Origin: Polyangiaceae bacterium
GTDB lineage: Bacteria; Myxococcota_A; Polyangia; Polyangiales; Polyangiaceae
DNA length: 54,869 nucleotides
Reading direction: 5' to 3'
Assembly: GCA_009780955.1 (NCBI GenBank)
Contig: WQZB01000026.1
Coordinates: 1-54,869 of the forward strand
Shown: one piece after another, positions 28,565 through 38,036 of the stretch
Numbering within the stretch: position 1 is the stretch's first letter
How the letters are laid out: the number at the start of each line of letters is the position of its first letter
Program-made: the position numbers and the translations under genes
The notes under the pieces: generated by a model
What the model saw: the letters and a program-made list of their open reading frames with translations, nothing else
What the model was told of the DNA's origin: nothing
Databases searched by the model: none

Positions 28565-29952
28565 CGCTTCGGCCCCACGAATGTGGCGCTTACGTGTTTC
28601 TCTTGCCCGTCGGACGCAGTGACGTGAAGCAAAAACGGCTTATCGCCCGAAAAAGCTTTGTCGTTGATTGAGACAGTAACGGGTATGTCGAGACCAGCGA
28701 GCGAGTCGAGTTCAATGTTCGTTATCGGTATATCGAAAGTGAGCCCCGTAGAAGTAGGCGGATCGATGACGTACGATTGACGATTCCCCGCCTTATTGAA
28801 CATACGAAGCCTGAACCTATTTTGCAAATTGTCATCGTAAAGTGTGTACGGTAGCCCTGGGAAGCGAATGATGGTGGCCTCAAAACTCGTGCGTGCTCGA
28901 AATGCAAACGTTGCACCAACAACCCAGATCGTTACGAGTGCACTATAGATGAAGAGACGCGGGCGAATGATTCTGCGCTTTTCGCCGCGAAGGCCTCGGA
29001 GCGAGTCGTAGCGCACAAGCCCTCGCGGGAGACCGAGCCTGTCCATCACCTCGTCGCATGCATCGATGCATGCGGTGCACGCAATGCAGTCGAGCTGCAA
29101 TCCCTCGCGAATGTCGATGGCCGTAGGGCAAACAACAACGCATCGCAAGCAATCGACGCAGTCACCGACATCGGCCGTGCGTTTTTTGCCTCTGGCTCGA
29201 GGCTCGCCGCGCCGCTCGTCGTAACCCACAACGAGCGAATCGTCGTCGATCAGCACCGATTGGAGCCTGCCGTACGGACATATGACAACGCAAAGCTGCT
29301 CGCGGAAGAAAGCGAAGTTGCCGTACAAAAGTACGGTCATCACGGCCGCCCACGCAAAGGCTTCGGGATGGGCGCCCGGTGAGCCGCGCATCATTGCAAA
29401 GAGGCGCGGCACTGACACGAAGTAAACAAGAAATCCATGCGCAACAATGAAGGCAACGATGAAGTAAACAACTTGGGTAACAATCGTTCGCCACAATCGA
29501 TCGACCCCCCCCTGTTGTTTGCGCTTCAAGGCGACGTTGCGCGGGCCGTTGATGAGGCGCTCGATCGGGCGAAAGAGCGCCTCAAGAAACACGGTTTGCG
29601 GGCATGCCCACCCACACCACACACGGCCAAGCAAGGCCGTGGCGACGATGAGCAGAAAGCCCATGCCGGTTAGGCAAAAGAATAAGAACCAAGTGTCTTG
29701 CGCGTTGGCCGTGGCTCCAAAGAGGAAGAACTGACGCCGCTCGATATCGAGGAAAACTGCCGGGTGACCGCCGATGTGAATCCACGGAAGCGCCGCCCAC
29801 AGCGCGAGGAGGACGGCGAATACGATGCGTCGTGCCCACACAAAGCGGCCGGTGACATCGGCCGGATAGGGCGCCCTGCGACGCCCATCGCGGCCAAGCG
29901 AGCCTTCACCGGTAATACCTTCATCACTAAGAACAGGCAGCTTACGAGCCAT
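28561..29952 (-). CDS. ccoG: cbb3 oxidase accessory iron-sulfur protein CcoG
   Basis: CcoG is a membrane ferredoxin-like protein reported to reduce copper for cbb3 oxidase assembly. Membrane helices at the N-terminus are followed by GRVWCGWACPQTVFLE near 108, then FREQLCVVICPYGRLQS. Two 4Fe-4S clusters follow: CVDCLRCVVVCP near 257 and CIACTACIDAC near 277. An Ig-like C-terminal domain begins after the last helix. Its 463 residues match the family. It starts 6 bp after ccoP and overlaps safE, placing it firmly in the operon. Confidence 0.94.
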   Translation of the reverse strand: MARKLPVLSDEGITGEGSLGRDGRRRAPYPADVTGRFVWARRIVFAVLLALWAALPWIHIGGHPAVFLDIERRQFFLFGATANAQDTWFLFFCLTGMGFLLIVATALLGRVWCGWACPQTVFLEALFRPIERLINGPRNVALKRKQQGGVDRLWRTIVTQVVYFIVAFIVAHGFLVYFVSVPRLFAMMRGSPGAHPEAFAWAAVMTVLLYGNFAFFREQLCVVICPYGRLQSVLIDDDSLVVGYDERRGEPRARGKKRTADVGDCVDCLRCVVVCPTAIDIREGLQLDCIACTACIDACDEVMDRLGLPRGLVRYDSLRGLRGEKRRIIRPRLFIYSALVTIWVVGATFAFRARTSFEATIIRFPGLPYTLYDDNLQNRFRLRMFNKAGNRQSYVIDPPTSTGLTFDIPITNIELDSLAGLDIPVTVSINDKAFSGDKPFLLHVTASDGQEKHVSATFVGPKR

Positions 29953-29958
29953 GAATGA

Positions 29959-30552
29959 CTACTGCGCGGGTTCGCGCTCTCCTTGCGGGGCTTTGCCCCC
30001 CGGAACATTGGTTCCGTGCAACGTATAGACGTACGCCGCCACGGCTTTGACCTTGGCTGGACCAAGCGGACCAACCGGTTGGGCCCACGCTTGCATGCCC
30101 TTTTCGACCACGCCATGAGTGATGGTGTTGTAGATTTTGTCGGGCGCCCCGCCATGCAGCCAGTAGTCGTCGGTAAGGTTTGGACCAATACCGCCGCCAC
30201 CATTTGCGGCATGGCAGGGAATGCAGTTTTGCATGAAGACTTGCTTGCCTTGATCGACCGTGGCAGGGTCTTTCGAGGCCGTCGTCAGCGACTCGGCTGT
30301 CACCGGGCCGGTATCACTACCACCCTGACGTTCGGTCGCCTCTTTCTTGTCGGATAAGTAGACCTTGGACGGATGTGGGAGGAGGTCGAATGCATGATAC
30401 GAAAACCAATATACGGCGGAAAACGCGATAGCTCCGTACAAGGTGAAGAGCCACCAATTCGGTAGCTTGTTGTCGTATTCCTCGATGCCATCAACCGAGT
30501 GGATGACTTCGTTTTGCCCCGGTTCGTGAGGCTCGCTCGTAACGTTCTTCAT
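29959..30552 (-). CDS. ccoP: cbb3 oxidase subunit CcoP, single-haem form
   Basis: CcoP is the cytochrome c subunit of cbb3 oxidase. The N-terminal region has the motif EEYDNKLPNWWLFTLYGAI with one membrane helix, as in standard CcoP. Only one haem-binding site is present (CIPCH at 110-114, with a possible Met ligand near 152), whereas most CcoP proteins have two CxxCH motifs and about 300 residues; this one has 197. The electron route from the donor to CcoO is therefore shortened. It overlaps ccoQ by 4 bp. The reading is uninterrupted, so this is not a frameshift. Confidence 0.93.
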   Translation of the reverse strand: MKNVTSEPHEPGQNEVIHSVDGIEEYDNKLPNWWLFTLYGAIAFSAVYWFSYHAFDLLPHPSKVYLSDKKEATERQGGSDTGPVTAESLTTASKDPATVDQGKQVFMQNCIPCHAANGGGGIGPNLTDDYWLHGGAPDKIYNTITHGVVEKGMQAWAQPVGPLGPAKVKAVAAYVYTLHGTNVPGGKAPQGEREPAQ

Positions 30553-30737
30553 GATGACAAGTCTCCTTTCGCGCGGAGCTCGTCATCGAGCGGCAGCCGC
30601 GCGAGCGGGTCGTAAGCCGATGCACGCCTTCGCATTGTGACAACGAAGATGACGGCGAACATGAAAAGAAAGAGAAAGAGGACGAAAATCGGTACCGCGA
30701 GCAGCGGGCTTTGAGCCATCAATTCACCGAATTTCAT
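30549..30737 (-). CDS. ccoQ: cbb3 oxidase small subunit CcoQ
   Basis: This 62-residue protein has one membrane helix ([20 protein letters not shown]) and a short charged tail ending in [12 protein letters not shown], in the position and size of CcoQ, which stabilises the cbb3 complex. Family sequence conservation is low, so the call rests on context: it lies between ccoNO and ccoP with 4-bp overlaps on both sides. Confidence 0.82.
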   Translation of the reverse strand: MKFGELMAQSPLLAVPIFVLFLFLFMFAVIFVVTMRRRASAYDPLARLPLDDELRAKGDLSS

Positions 30738-33124
30738 GGCTCGCCTCCGCTGACCGCCACGGCACCGCCAGGCTTGGGGGCCTCGGGCTTTTTGCCGAGA
30801 CGTTGCAAGTATGCGATGACCGCAGCAAGCTCGGAGTCAGGTGCGAGCGTTATCTTCTGGGCTGCAAGATCTGCCGCAATGTCCTTGCCTTGTGCGAGTG
30901 CGTCTTGTTCCGCCGATTGAATTTCCTCGGGTGTGTAGGGCACGCCAAGCGTTCTCATCGCGCGCAATTTGACGGGCGTTTTTGTCAAGTCGAGCTTTGC
31001 AGTCTCGAGGTGCGGATAGGCCGGCATGATGGACCCGTCACTGATTCTGCGCGGATCGATCATATGGCTGTAGTGCCAAGCATTCGGGTATTTTCCACCC
31101 ACGCGCGCAAGGTCAGGACCATTGCGCTTGCTACCCCACTGGAATGGGTGGTCGTAGGCCGATTCGGCCATGGTTGAGGGCTCGCCGTAGCGCAGTGCCT
31201 CGAAATACATCGATCGGATCATCTGCGAGTGGCACGTGTAGCAACCCTCGCGGATGTAGATGTCGCGGCCTTCGAGCTCGAGAGCGCGATAGGGGTGCGC
31301 CGCACCGTTCTTTGCGAGCGTTGCTGGGTTCGCGACAATGAGGTTCGGGATGATTTCGGCGATGCCACCAGCAGCCACCGCAAGCGTGGCGAGCACGGTA
31401 AAGACAAGGGAGCGGCCTTCGAGAATGCGGTGCCACGGACGCTCGCCCTTGCGCTTTGCGCTGCGCACCGCGATGCCACCAGCGAGCCCCACCGCGAAAG
31501 CGATGAGCATGAAGAAGGTGCTCGCAAAGCCACCTTTTGGAACGCCATCGTGCTCACTCGCCAAGAACGCCGCGCAGGCAAGGCAAGTGACCAAAACGCT
31601 GATAATGACTGGCTTTGAAGAGATCACCGCCAGCCAAGGCTCTTCGGCCTCGCGGGGGGGAACAACCACCTCGATCGTTGTCACGACAGGTTTCGTCGCG
31701 CGAACGGTCTGAAAGAGGTTGTAGGCCATCAAAACCATGCCCCCAAGGTACAGAGTGCCGCCAACAAGACGCGTCCAATAAAACATCTTGAGCTTCAGCA
31801 CGGTTTCGAGGAACACGGGGTATTTAAGCGTCCCGTCGGGGTTGAGATCGCGCCACATGAGGCCTTGCGTGATGCCGGCGGTCCACATCGACACGATATA
31901 AAGAAGAATGCCAGCCGTGCCGACCCAGAAGTGAATGTCGGCGAGGCGCTTGGAGTGGATCTCGCGACCGTAAATCTTCGGAACCATCCAGTAGAACATG
32001 CCAGCGGCCATGAGGCCGTTCCAGCCGAGCGCACCGCCGTGGACGTGAGCGATGATCCAGTCGGTGTAATGCCCCAACCCCGACACGCTCTTGATTGAGA
32101 GCAGCGGGCCCTCAAACGTCGACATGCCGTAGAACGTGACACCGGCCGCAAAGAACTTGAGAACCGGATCGGTCCGGAGCTTGTTCCATGCGCCGCGCAG
32201 CGTGAGCAGACCGTTGAGCATGCCGCCCCACGACGGCGCCCACAGCATGAGGCTGAAAAGCATTCCGAGCGACTGCGCCCAGTCGGGCAGCGCAGTGTTC
32301 AAAAGGTGGTGCGGACCGGCCCAGATGTAGACGAAGATAAGGGCCCAAAAGTGAATGACGCTGAGGCGATAGCTGTAAACGGGTCGCCCTGCCGCTTTCG
32401 GCAGGTAGTAATACATGATGCCGAGAATGGGCGTTGTGAGGAAGAACGCAACGGCATTATGCCCGTACCACCACTGCACAAGGGCGTCTTGCGCGCCGGC
32501 GTAAACCGAATAGCTCTTTAGCCCGCCCACGAAGACCGGAAGGGCGAGCGAGTTGACGATGTGAAGCATCGCTATCGTGATGATCGTCGAGATGTAAAAC
32601 CAAAGAGCAACGTAAAGGTGCTTTTCATTGCGCTTCGCCACCGTCCAAAAGAAGTTGATGGCAAAGACAACCCAAATGAGCGCAATGGCAATGTCGATGG
32701 GCCATTCGAGCTCTGCGTATTCTTTGGCTTGCGTATACCCCAAAGGCAGAGTGATGGCCGCGGCGAGGATGATAAGCTGCCACCCCCAAAAGTGGACCTT
32801 CGAAAGCACGTCGGAAGCCGTGCGCGTTCGAAGCAGGCGCTGGGTTGAGTGATAAACGCCGGCGAAAATCATATTGCCGACAAACGCGAAGATGACCGCG
32901 TTTGTGTGCAGTGGACGAAGACGCCCGAAGCTTAGCCACTGGTGCACATTGGCCGGCCACCAGGCGAGCTGCAGCGCCACGATAACGCCAACGAGCATGC
33001 CTACGATGCCCCAAAGCACCGAAGCCATGACGAAGCGTATCGGCGTTACGTCGTCGTATGTAATTTGAACACGTTCTCCCGCGGGCAGGACATCGGCGTC
33101 CGCGGTCGTTGATGCGGTCGTCAT
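30734..33124 (-). CDS. ccoNO: fused cbb3 oxidase subunits CcoN-CcoO
   Basis: The first about 500 residues are CcoN, the haem-copper catalytic subunit: [11 protein letters not shown] (haem ligand His), [13 protein letters not shown] (copper and haem ligands), [15 protein letters not shown] (two copper ligands) and [15 protein letters not shown] linker with two extra helices joins to CcoO, whose haem c site is [13 protein letters not shown] near 626, followed by [19 protein letters not shown]. Separate ccoN and ccoO genes are the rule, but fusions are known in some lineages. The complex reduces oxygen at low concentration with proton pumping. The gene overlaps ccoS and ccoQ. Confidence 0.95.
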   Translation of the reverse strand: MTTASTTADADVLPAGERVQITYDDVTPIRFVMASVLWGIVGMLVGVIVALQLAWWPANVHQWLSFGRLRPLHTNAVIFAFVGNMIFAGVYHSTQRLLRTRTASDVLSKVHFWGWQLIILAAAITLPLGYTQAKEYAELEWPIDIAIALIWVVFAINFFWTVAKRNEKHLYVALWFYISTIITIAMLHIVNSLALPVFVGGLKSYSVYAGAQDALVQWWYGHNAVAFFLTTPILGIMYYYLPKAAGRPVYSYRLSVIHFWALIFVYIWAGPHHLLNTALPDWAQSLGMLFSLMLWAPSWGGMLNGLLTLRGAWNKLRTDPVLKFFAAGVTFYGMSTFEGPLLSIKSVSGLGHYTDWIIAHVHGGALGWNGLMAAGMFYWMVPKIYGREIHSKRLADIHFWVGTAGILLYIVSMWTAGITQGLMWRDLNPDGTLKYPVFLETVLKLKMFYWTRLVGGTLYLGGMVLMAYNLFQTVRATKPVVTTIEVVVPPREAEEPWLAVISSKPVIISVLVTCLACAAFLASEHDGVPKGGFASTFFMLIAFAVGLAGGIAVRSAKRKGERPWHRILEGRSLVFTVLATLAVAAGGIAEIIPNLIVANPATLAKNGAAHPYRALELEGRDIYIREGCYTCHSQMIRSMYFEALRYGEPSTMAESAYDHPFQWGSKRNGPDLARVGGKYPNAWHYSHMIDPRRISDGSIMPAYPHLETAKLDLTKTPVKLRAMRTLGVPYTPEEIQSAEQDALAQGKDIAADLAAQKITLAPDSELAAVIAYLQRLGKKPEAPKPGGAVAVSGGEP

Positions 33125-33279
33125 GGTTTCGTTACCTCGTTCTCGTCGTCAGCAATTGGCAACAAAGCAAGCCGATCAGCGTGATCGAAATCACGCTGCC
33201 GGCAGGTGAATACAAATAACAGGACGGAGCCGGCGACGAGCAACAGGCTCACAAATACCTGCAATATCAATACTTCCAC
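33121..33279 (-). CDS. ccoS: cbb3 assembly protein CcoS
   Basis: CcoS is a tiny membrane protein needed to insert cofactors into cbb3 oxidase. This one has 52 residues: a membrane helix ([20 protein letters not shown]) and a charged tail with [12 protein letters not shown]. The GTG at 33279 is preceded by a good ribosome site (GGAGG, 5 bp spacing) and overlaps the last 13 bp of ccoI; the frame extends upstream to 33351 but without merit. Its stop overlaps the ccoNO start as ATGA. Confidence 0.85.
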   Translation of the reverse strand: MEVLILQVFVSLLLVAGSVLLFVFTCRQRDFDHADRLALLPIADDENEVTKP

Positions 33280-35732
33280 GCTTGCCTCCGCATGCGGTAG
33301 ACGGTAGCGAACACCGTTGAAAGTGAGCTTATCGGCATGAGCACCGCGCATGCAAGCGGCGTCATGCGTCCGGCGAGCGCAAGCCCGACGGCGACGAGAT
33401 TATAGAATACAGCAATCGTAAGGTTCGTTTTGACGACTCGATTGGTGCGGCGTGCCGTGGCGAGCGCGGCACGAATGGGACGAAGCCCCGGCGTAACGAA
33501 ATAGAAGTCACAACGCGCCGCCATGAAGGGGCGGTCGATAGCGGGCGTGCCGGCACACGAGGCCTCCTCGGCGACAAGGCTGTCGTTGATGCCGTCGCCA
33601 ACGAAAAGCGTTTTGGCGGCGCCGAGCGATCGAAGCAAGCTTCTCTTCCCCTCGGGACTTTGCGCGCCAAAAGCCCTTGATTCATGGATTGCACACGCCG
33701 CCGCCATAGTCCGCGTTGCCTCAGGTGAATCGCCAGAAAGAACGAACGTTTCGTAGCCCTCGGCACCGAGCCGAGCAACCTCGCCTTTTGCATCGTCGCG
33801 GAGTTCTTCGCGCAAAGCAATTGTGCTGAGCACAACTCCGTCGCGCGAAAAGAGCATATCAGCCTTGGCGTTGGCGGCGGAAGAAACCTTCGCATGAGCC
33901 ATGGCCCATGCGGGTGCACCAAGCCGGTAAAAGTGCTCACGGCCATCTTCCACCACGCTGGTTTCAAGGCCTTTTCCGGCGACTTCGCGCACAACACGTG
34001 CCGGATTCACACTCGAAAGGCCCTCGTGGCTGAGTGCGCGCGCGATGGCGCGGCTTTTGGGATGCGAACTGCGAAGAGCGAGATCGGCTAGGATTGCTTT
34101 TTCGTGGCTTGCGAGGGAACCAAGCACATCAGGCGTGGCAAGGGTAAGAGCGCCTGTTGTAAGAGTTCCCGTTTTGTCGAAAACAACGCGCTCGACATGC
34201 GCGGCGCGGTCGAGAAACCCTGGCGTGCGCACGAACAGACCTTGCCGGCGAAGCCCCGCAACGGCAAGCTCGTAAGCTAGGGGCGTTGCAATGCCGATGG
34301 CGCACGGGCACGTGACAATGAGCACGGCGGCGACTACATCGAGCGTGCGGGCCACGTCGCCCGTTGCAAACGCCCACGCCGCAGCGCCAACAGCAGCAAC
34401 GGCGAGGACGGAGATTACGTAAATGCGTGTGACCTTGTGCCACCACGGAGTTGTGCGCGTTGCGCGCGCGATTTCGTTGTCGCGACTGTTCGAGCTAGCC
34501 AAAAGCGTGTGGATGACCGAAGCATCGAAGTTGCTTTTCGCGCGCACGGTGACGGCACGCTCGCCATGCGAAAACGCTCCGGCAGGAATGGTTTCGAGCG
34601 GCTCGAACGAGTGCGGAAGGCTCTCGCCGTTGATCCAATCGAGCGAGAAAAGGCTTGGCTCGGTCGTGGTGAGCTCGGCATCGACTGGAACGAGATCGCG
34701 GTGGCCAATGAGCAGGACATCGCCCTCTTCAATTTCGGTGCAACGAACGAGCGCAACTTCTTGACTTGCACTCGCAGTTGGGCCTGCCGTGTTGAGGCGC
34801 CGCGTGAGCAAGCCACTGATGCCGTCAGACGCAAGGAGGTAAGCTCGGTTCTTCGCGAGCGCGCGCTCTTGCAAGTAGCGCCCAACGAGCATGAGTGCGA
34901 TGAAAACGTCGAGCGTGTCGAAATATGAACTTGACCCGCCGCGCACGGCATATGTGTAAGTTGAACTCGCAAACGCGAGCAGAATGCCAAGCGCGATGGG
35001 CAGGTCGAGATGCAGCACTCGCGCACGAATGGACTGCCACGCCGAGCGGAAAAACACGGTTCCGCCGATGATGACCGCAAGGGCTGACAGACCGAAGTCG
35101 AGCGCGTGAAACAAGCGCGCAATCGGGCCAGATTGCAGCCCGGCATAAACGGCAACGCCGAAGAGCATCGTGTTCATCGCAATGGCGATGCAGACGCCCA
35201 TTCGCCAGACAAGGTCGGAAGAGTGTGCGCGCGTGACCTTGAGTGGCGGACCAAAACGGTACCCGAAAGCCTCGATGCTTTCGATGAAGGCCTCGAGCGG
35301 GAATTCGGCGCTTACGGTGATGCTGACCGAGCCGATGCCCGGATTGACGACGATACTGCACGCACCGGGCTGGCGCCGGAAAAGCTCTTCGAACAGCCAC
35401 ACACACGCCGAGCAGTGCACACCCTGGACATCGAGCGCGATGCGAGCAACGCTTTGGCTTTTTGCGAGCCCGGCTGCAATGGGCTCGAGCCACTTGCGGT
35501 CGGGTGGAGTCGCTTCGACAACCGGGTGACCCGCGCCCCCACCCAAATCGTAGAAGCGGCCAAGACCGTGCGAGCGAAGCAGCGCGTAAACGGCCTCGCA
35601 ACCACGGCAACAAAAGGCGCTGGAAGCGCCAACGGTTTTGGCGCTGAACAGCGTTCCGCAATGAAGGCACTGCGCACGCTCCTTGGTGCCGAGCGGTGCG
35701 GTTCGTGTTGCGGGAAGAGAGGCCGACGACAT
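33267..35732 (-). CDS. ccoI: copper-transporting P-type ATPase CcoI
   Basis: CcoI exports copper for cbb3 oxidase assembly. An N-terminal zinc-ribbon-like part (CLHC and CCRGC) precedes a heavy-metal-associated domain with GVHCSACVW near 103. The membrane copper site is TCPCAIG near 474, the phosphorylation motif DKTGTLT near 518, the A-domain loop WINGES, and the hinge GDGIND near 735. The protein has about 820 residues. The start is uncertain: ATG at 35732 is chosen, TTG at 35756 is in frame. It heads the seven-gene cco operon; no FNR-like TTGAT-N4-ATCAA site is evident upstream. Confidence 0.94.
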   Translation of the reverse strand: MSSASLPATRTAPLGTKERAQCLHCGTLFSAKTVGASSAFCCRGCEAVYALLRSHGLGRFYDLGGGAGHPVVEATPPDRKWLEPIAAGLAKSQSVARIALDVQGVHCSACVWLFEELFRRQPGACSIVVNPGIGSVSITVSAEFPLEAFIESIEAFGYRFGPPLKVTRAHSSDLVWRMGVCIAIAMNTMLFGVAVYAGLQSGPIARLFHALDFGLSALAVIIGGTVFFRSAWQSIRARVLHLDLPIALGILLAFASSTYTYAVRGGSSSYFDTLDVFIALMLVGRYLQERALAKNRAYLLASDGISGLLTRRLNTAGPTASASQEVALVRCTEIEEGDVLLIGHRDLVPVDAELTTTEPSLFSLDWINGESLPHSFEPLETIPAGAFSHGERAVTVRAKSNFDASVIHTLLASSNSRDNEIARATRTTPWWHKVTRIYVISVLAVAAVGAAAWAFATGDVARTLDVVAAVLIVTCPCAIGIATPLAYELAVAGLRRQGLFVRTPGFLDRAAHVERVVFDKTGTLTTGALTLATPDVLGSLASHEKAILADLALRSSHPKSRAIARALSHEGLSSVNPARVVREVAGKGLETSVVEDGREHFYRLGAPAWAMAHAKVSSAANAKADMLFSRDGVVLSTIALREELRDDAKGEVARLGAEGYETFVLSGDSPEATRTMAAACAIHESRAFGAQSPEGKRSLLRSLGAAKTLFVGDGINDSLVAEEASCAGTPAIDRPFMAARCDFYFVTPGLRPIRAALATARRTNRVVKTNLTIAVFYNLVAVGLALAGRMTPLACAVLMPISSLSTVFATVYRMRRQAWKY

Positions 35733-35894
35733 TGGCGTCGCGGACGTGCATGGCAAGCCTCGTTCCAGTCATAACGAAGGCATTTTTCAGCTATATGTGC
35801 GCAGGTTTGTGCGAAAGCTGCGGCCGTCGCGCAGTTCTTGCGTCGCGGATTCCCCAATGGTGCGATCCGATTCCAGCTGGTAGCGTGTGGCCCG

Positions 35895-36785
35895 ATGCGT
35901 TTTACTAGCATCGATTGTGCCTTGGCGCTTTCGGCGTGCGGGGTACTTGCTGCCTTTGCGCTCGTTCGACCAGCCGAAGCCGAAGCAACCCGTACTCCGT
36001 CGCACGAGTGGCGCGAAGTCTTGAACAACCACTGGCAAATCGTTTCGAAAGGGGAAGATCCGGAAGTCACCGACGCCGCCGAAGGCACACGCGGAGCGTG
36101 CTCACCCGGCATGGTTGAAGTGAAAGGCGAGATGCGCGTGGCTGCGAACGGCGACAACCTTCAGAAAGATACGTGCACAAATTGGATCAACAAAAACTTT
36201 CCCGAACGTTGCGCGTCGTTCTCGAAAACGAAGTGGGCCGCCGTACGCGACAAGCTGCCAACCAAGCCGATGCACTTTTGCATCGATCGTTACGAGTTTC
36301 CAAATCGCAAAGGCGAATACCCACTTGTTTATGTCAATTGGGTCGAAGCCACTGCAATCTGCAAGAACATCGACAAGCGCCTTTGCACCGAGGAAGAGTG
36401 GACCTTCGCGTGCGAAGGCGAAGATGCCTCGCCGTATCCGTACGGGTTCGATCGCGACGAAACCGCGTGTATCACTGACAAGCCTTGGCGACCGTTCGAC
36501 GCTCGGGCATATGGCAAGAAAACCACGCTTATATTGGAGCTCGATAGGCTCTGGCAAGGCGTTCCGTCCGGCTCGCAACCGCGGTGCAAAAGCGTGTTTG
36601 GCGTTTATGACATGATCGGCAATGTCGACGAGTGGACGCACTCGTCTTTGCCTGGCCGCGCTTCAATCTTGAAGGGCGGCTATTGGGGGCCTGTTCGCAC
36701 GCGCTGCCGACCATCGACGCGCGCCCATGGCGAGGCACACGTGTTTTATCAACAGGGACTACGTTGCTGCCAAGACACGCCGTAG
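35895..36785 (+). CDS. formylglycine-generating-enzyme-like (SUMF1) secreted protein
   Basis: A signal-peptide-like N-terminus (CALALSACGVLAAFALVRPA) precedes an FGE-sulfatase fold: FCIDRYEFPN near 127, VNWVEATAICKNIDKRLCTEEEW near 145-167 and the C-terminal YDMIGNVDEWTHSS, then ILKGGYW. In true FGE two cysteines near the KGGS motif do catalysis; here only the second position (RTRC) has Cys. It is therefore probably a structural or binding member. The ATG at 35895 is chosen over 35838 because the signal peptide starts there. It is divergent from ccoI. A decayed TIR element starts at its stop. Confidence 0.8.
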   Translation: MRFTSIDCALALSACGVLAAFALVRPAEAEATRTPSHEWREVLNNHWQIVSKGEDPEVTDAAEGTRGACSPGMVEVKGEMRVAANGDNLQKDTCTNWINKNFPERCASFSKTKWAAVRDKLPTKPMHFCIDRYEFPNRKGEYPLVYVNWVEATAICKNIDKRLCTEEEWTFACEGEDASPYPYGFDRDETACITDKPWRPFDARAYGKKTTLILELDRLWQGVPSGSQPRCKSVFGVYDMIGNVDEWTHSSLPGRASILKGGYWGPVRTRCRPSTRAHGEAHVFYQQGLRCCQDTP

Positions 36786-36816
36786 ACCGCTGTCGATTTG
36801 ACGCCGCATCTTCTCG
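36786..36816 (-). repeat. TIR element remnant D
   Basis: Immediately after the SUMF1-like stop codon, ACCGCTGTCGATTTGACG and following bases match about 30 bp of the right end of copy A in inverted orientation. The other end is lost. Only 12 bp separate it from the stop of the convergent cyclic-nucleotide-binding gene. Confidence 0.65.
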
Positions 36817-36828
36817 TTTCCATCCTGA

Positions 36829-37350
36829 CTAACGCTTTGGAACGTATTCTTCGAGCACATTAGCGGTGAAATCAGCCAAAAGTCCGTCGGTCACGCGAAG
36901 ACGACGTGACAGGTCGCGGGCAATGTTGAGCACGATGAGCGTGTACGATTTGAGATCGTGCCGATACAGAGCATCCATCTCTTCGGTGGAGATTCTCAAG
37001 AGCCACGCTGGGCCGAGCGCGCGCGCCGTTGCCGAGCGCGGTTGCATGTCGATGATTGACATTTCACCGACGCAATCGTTCGGCCCCAAAATGGCCACGC
37101 GGGTGTCACGACCCTTGTGGCTTTTCTTGAGGACCTCGATCTCGCCGTCGAGCACAACGTACATCTCGCGTGCCGGATCGCCCTCGCGAAACACTGCCTC
37201 ACCCGCTTGCAGGCGGGTGGCTGACAAAACCGAAACGAGGTGCTCGAGGAACTCGTCCGAGAGAGCACCAAAAAGCCCAACTTCCCGAAGTTGCGCAACG
37301 GTGATGGAAGGCTCGTATTTTCGCGGAGCGGAGGGCTTGGCCAACGGCAT
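36829..37350 (-). CDS. stand-alone cyclic-nucleotide-binding domain protein
   Basis: This 173-residue protein is almost entirely one CRP-type cyclic-nucleotide-binding domain: EGDPAREMYVVLDGEIEVLKK near 55-75 and the phosphate-binding cassette GEMSIIDMQPRSATARA near 95-111, with the conserved Glu and Arg kept. There is no helix-turn-helix, so it is not a transcription factor by itself; the C-terminal helix may bind a partner. No signal peptide. It is convergent with the SUMF1-like gene. Confidence 0.85.
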   Translation of the reverse strand: MPLAKPSAPRKYEPSITVAQLREVGLFGALSDEFLEHLVSVLSATRLQAGEAVFREGDPAREMYVVLDGEIEVLKKSHKGRDTRVAILGPNDCVGEMSIIDMQPRSATARALGPAWLLRISTEEMDALYRHDLKSYTLIVLNIARDLSRRLRVTDGLLADFTANVLEEYVPKR

Positions 37351-37436
37351 CGTAACTTACAGACATCGCGCCGAACGAAGCCTATGTCCAGCGCAACAGC
37401 AGAAACTGGACGTCATGACGCACCCAGCTCTAACAA

Positions 37437-37491
37437 ACCGCAGCCGCCAACGAGCCAATCGCGAAAGAGGGCGTGTCAAATCGAAAGCGGT
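37437..37491 (+). repeat. TIR element partial copy C
   Basis: ACCGCAGCCGCCAACGA and GTGTCAAATCGAAAGCGGT match the right half of copy A; the left half is missing and about 10 bp differ. It overlaps the 3' end of the downstream minus-strand GNAT gene, whose last residues and stop are encoded by the terminal repeat. Confidence 0.7.
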
Positions 37492-37925
37492 TTGGTGAAG
37501 ACGATGCGGCGGCGCCCTGGCCCAGCATAGTTTTCGATTTCTTCGGCGTTCCAGCCAAGCGCCTGGTGGAAGCGGATCGAGCCGTCGTTGCTCGTTGTTG
37601 TGATCGCTTTCATGCGCGCGCAGCCAAGACGCTGGCAGTGTTCAGTGAAAGTTTCGTAGAGCACGCGGCCAACGCCTTTGCGGCGATGGTCGGGGTGGAT
37701 GCCAACGAAGTGAACGTAGCCGGTTTTCGGCACGCTTGCGTGGATGAAGCCTAAGAGAAAACCAATGAGCAAGCCGTCTTGCTCAACGATTAGAGCGTTG
37801 TCACCGAGCTCGTAGAAGAAGATCGGATGAACGAACGCGGAGGTGCTGGCTGGCCCGCCCCACCAATGGTCGATAACCTCGACAATCTGGTCGAAGTCTG
37901 CCTTGGTGATCTTGCGCGTGTTCAT
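37476..37925 (-). CDS. GNAT family N-acetyltransferase
   Basis: This 149-residue acetyltransferase carries the acetyl-CoA loop HPDHRRKGVGRVLYE near 76-90 and the beta-strand pattern TGYVHFVGIH before it. The late motif SNDGSIRFHQALGWN is typical of single-domain GNATs acting on small molecules or peptides. The substrate is unknown. The last codons (PLSI and TGA stop) lie in the terminal repeat of element C, so the native C-terminus has probably been replaced. It is divergent from rpe with about 110 bp between starts. Confidence 0.85.
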   Translation of the reverse strand: MNTRKITKADFDQIVEVIDHWWGGPASTSAFVHPIFFYELGDNALIVEQDGLLIGFLLGFIHASVPKTGYVHFVGIHPDHRRKGVGRVLYETFTEHCQRLGCARMKAITTTSNDGSIRFHQALGWNAEEIENYAGPGRRRIVFTKPLSI

Positions 37926-38036
37926 AGCGAGCGAAGCCTTTCGCAGATAAACGAGAAGCGCAAGAGCTCTCTAGCATAAGAGCATATACCCGTGTGTGAT
38001 AAAAGTGGGAAAAGCAGAACGAAAAGAGCGACGACG

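Noticed and set aside
35757..35894. FNR/Anr box upstream of ccoI
   Set aside because: No TTGAT-N4-ATCAA-like sequence is visible in the divergent region, so oxygen control by FNR is not supported here.
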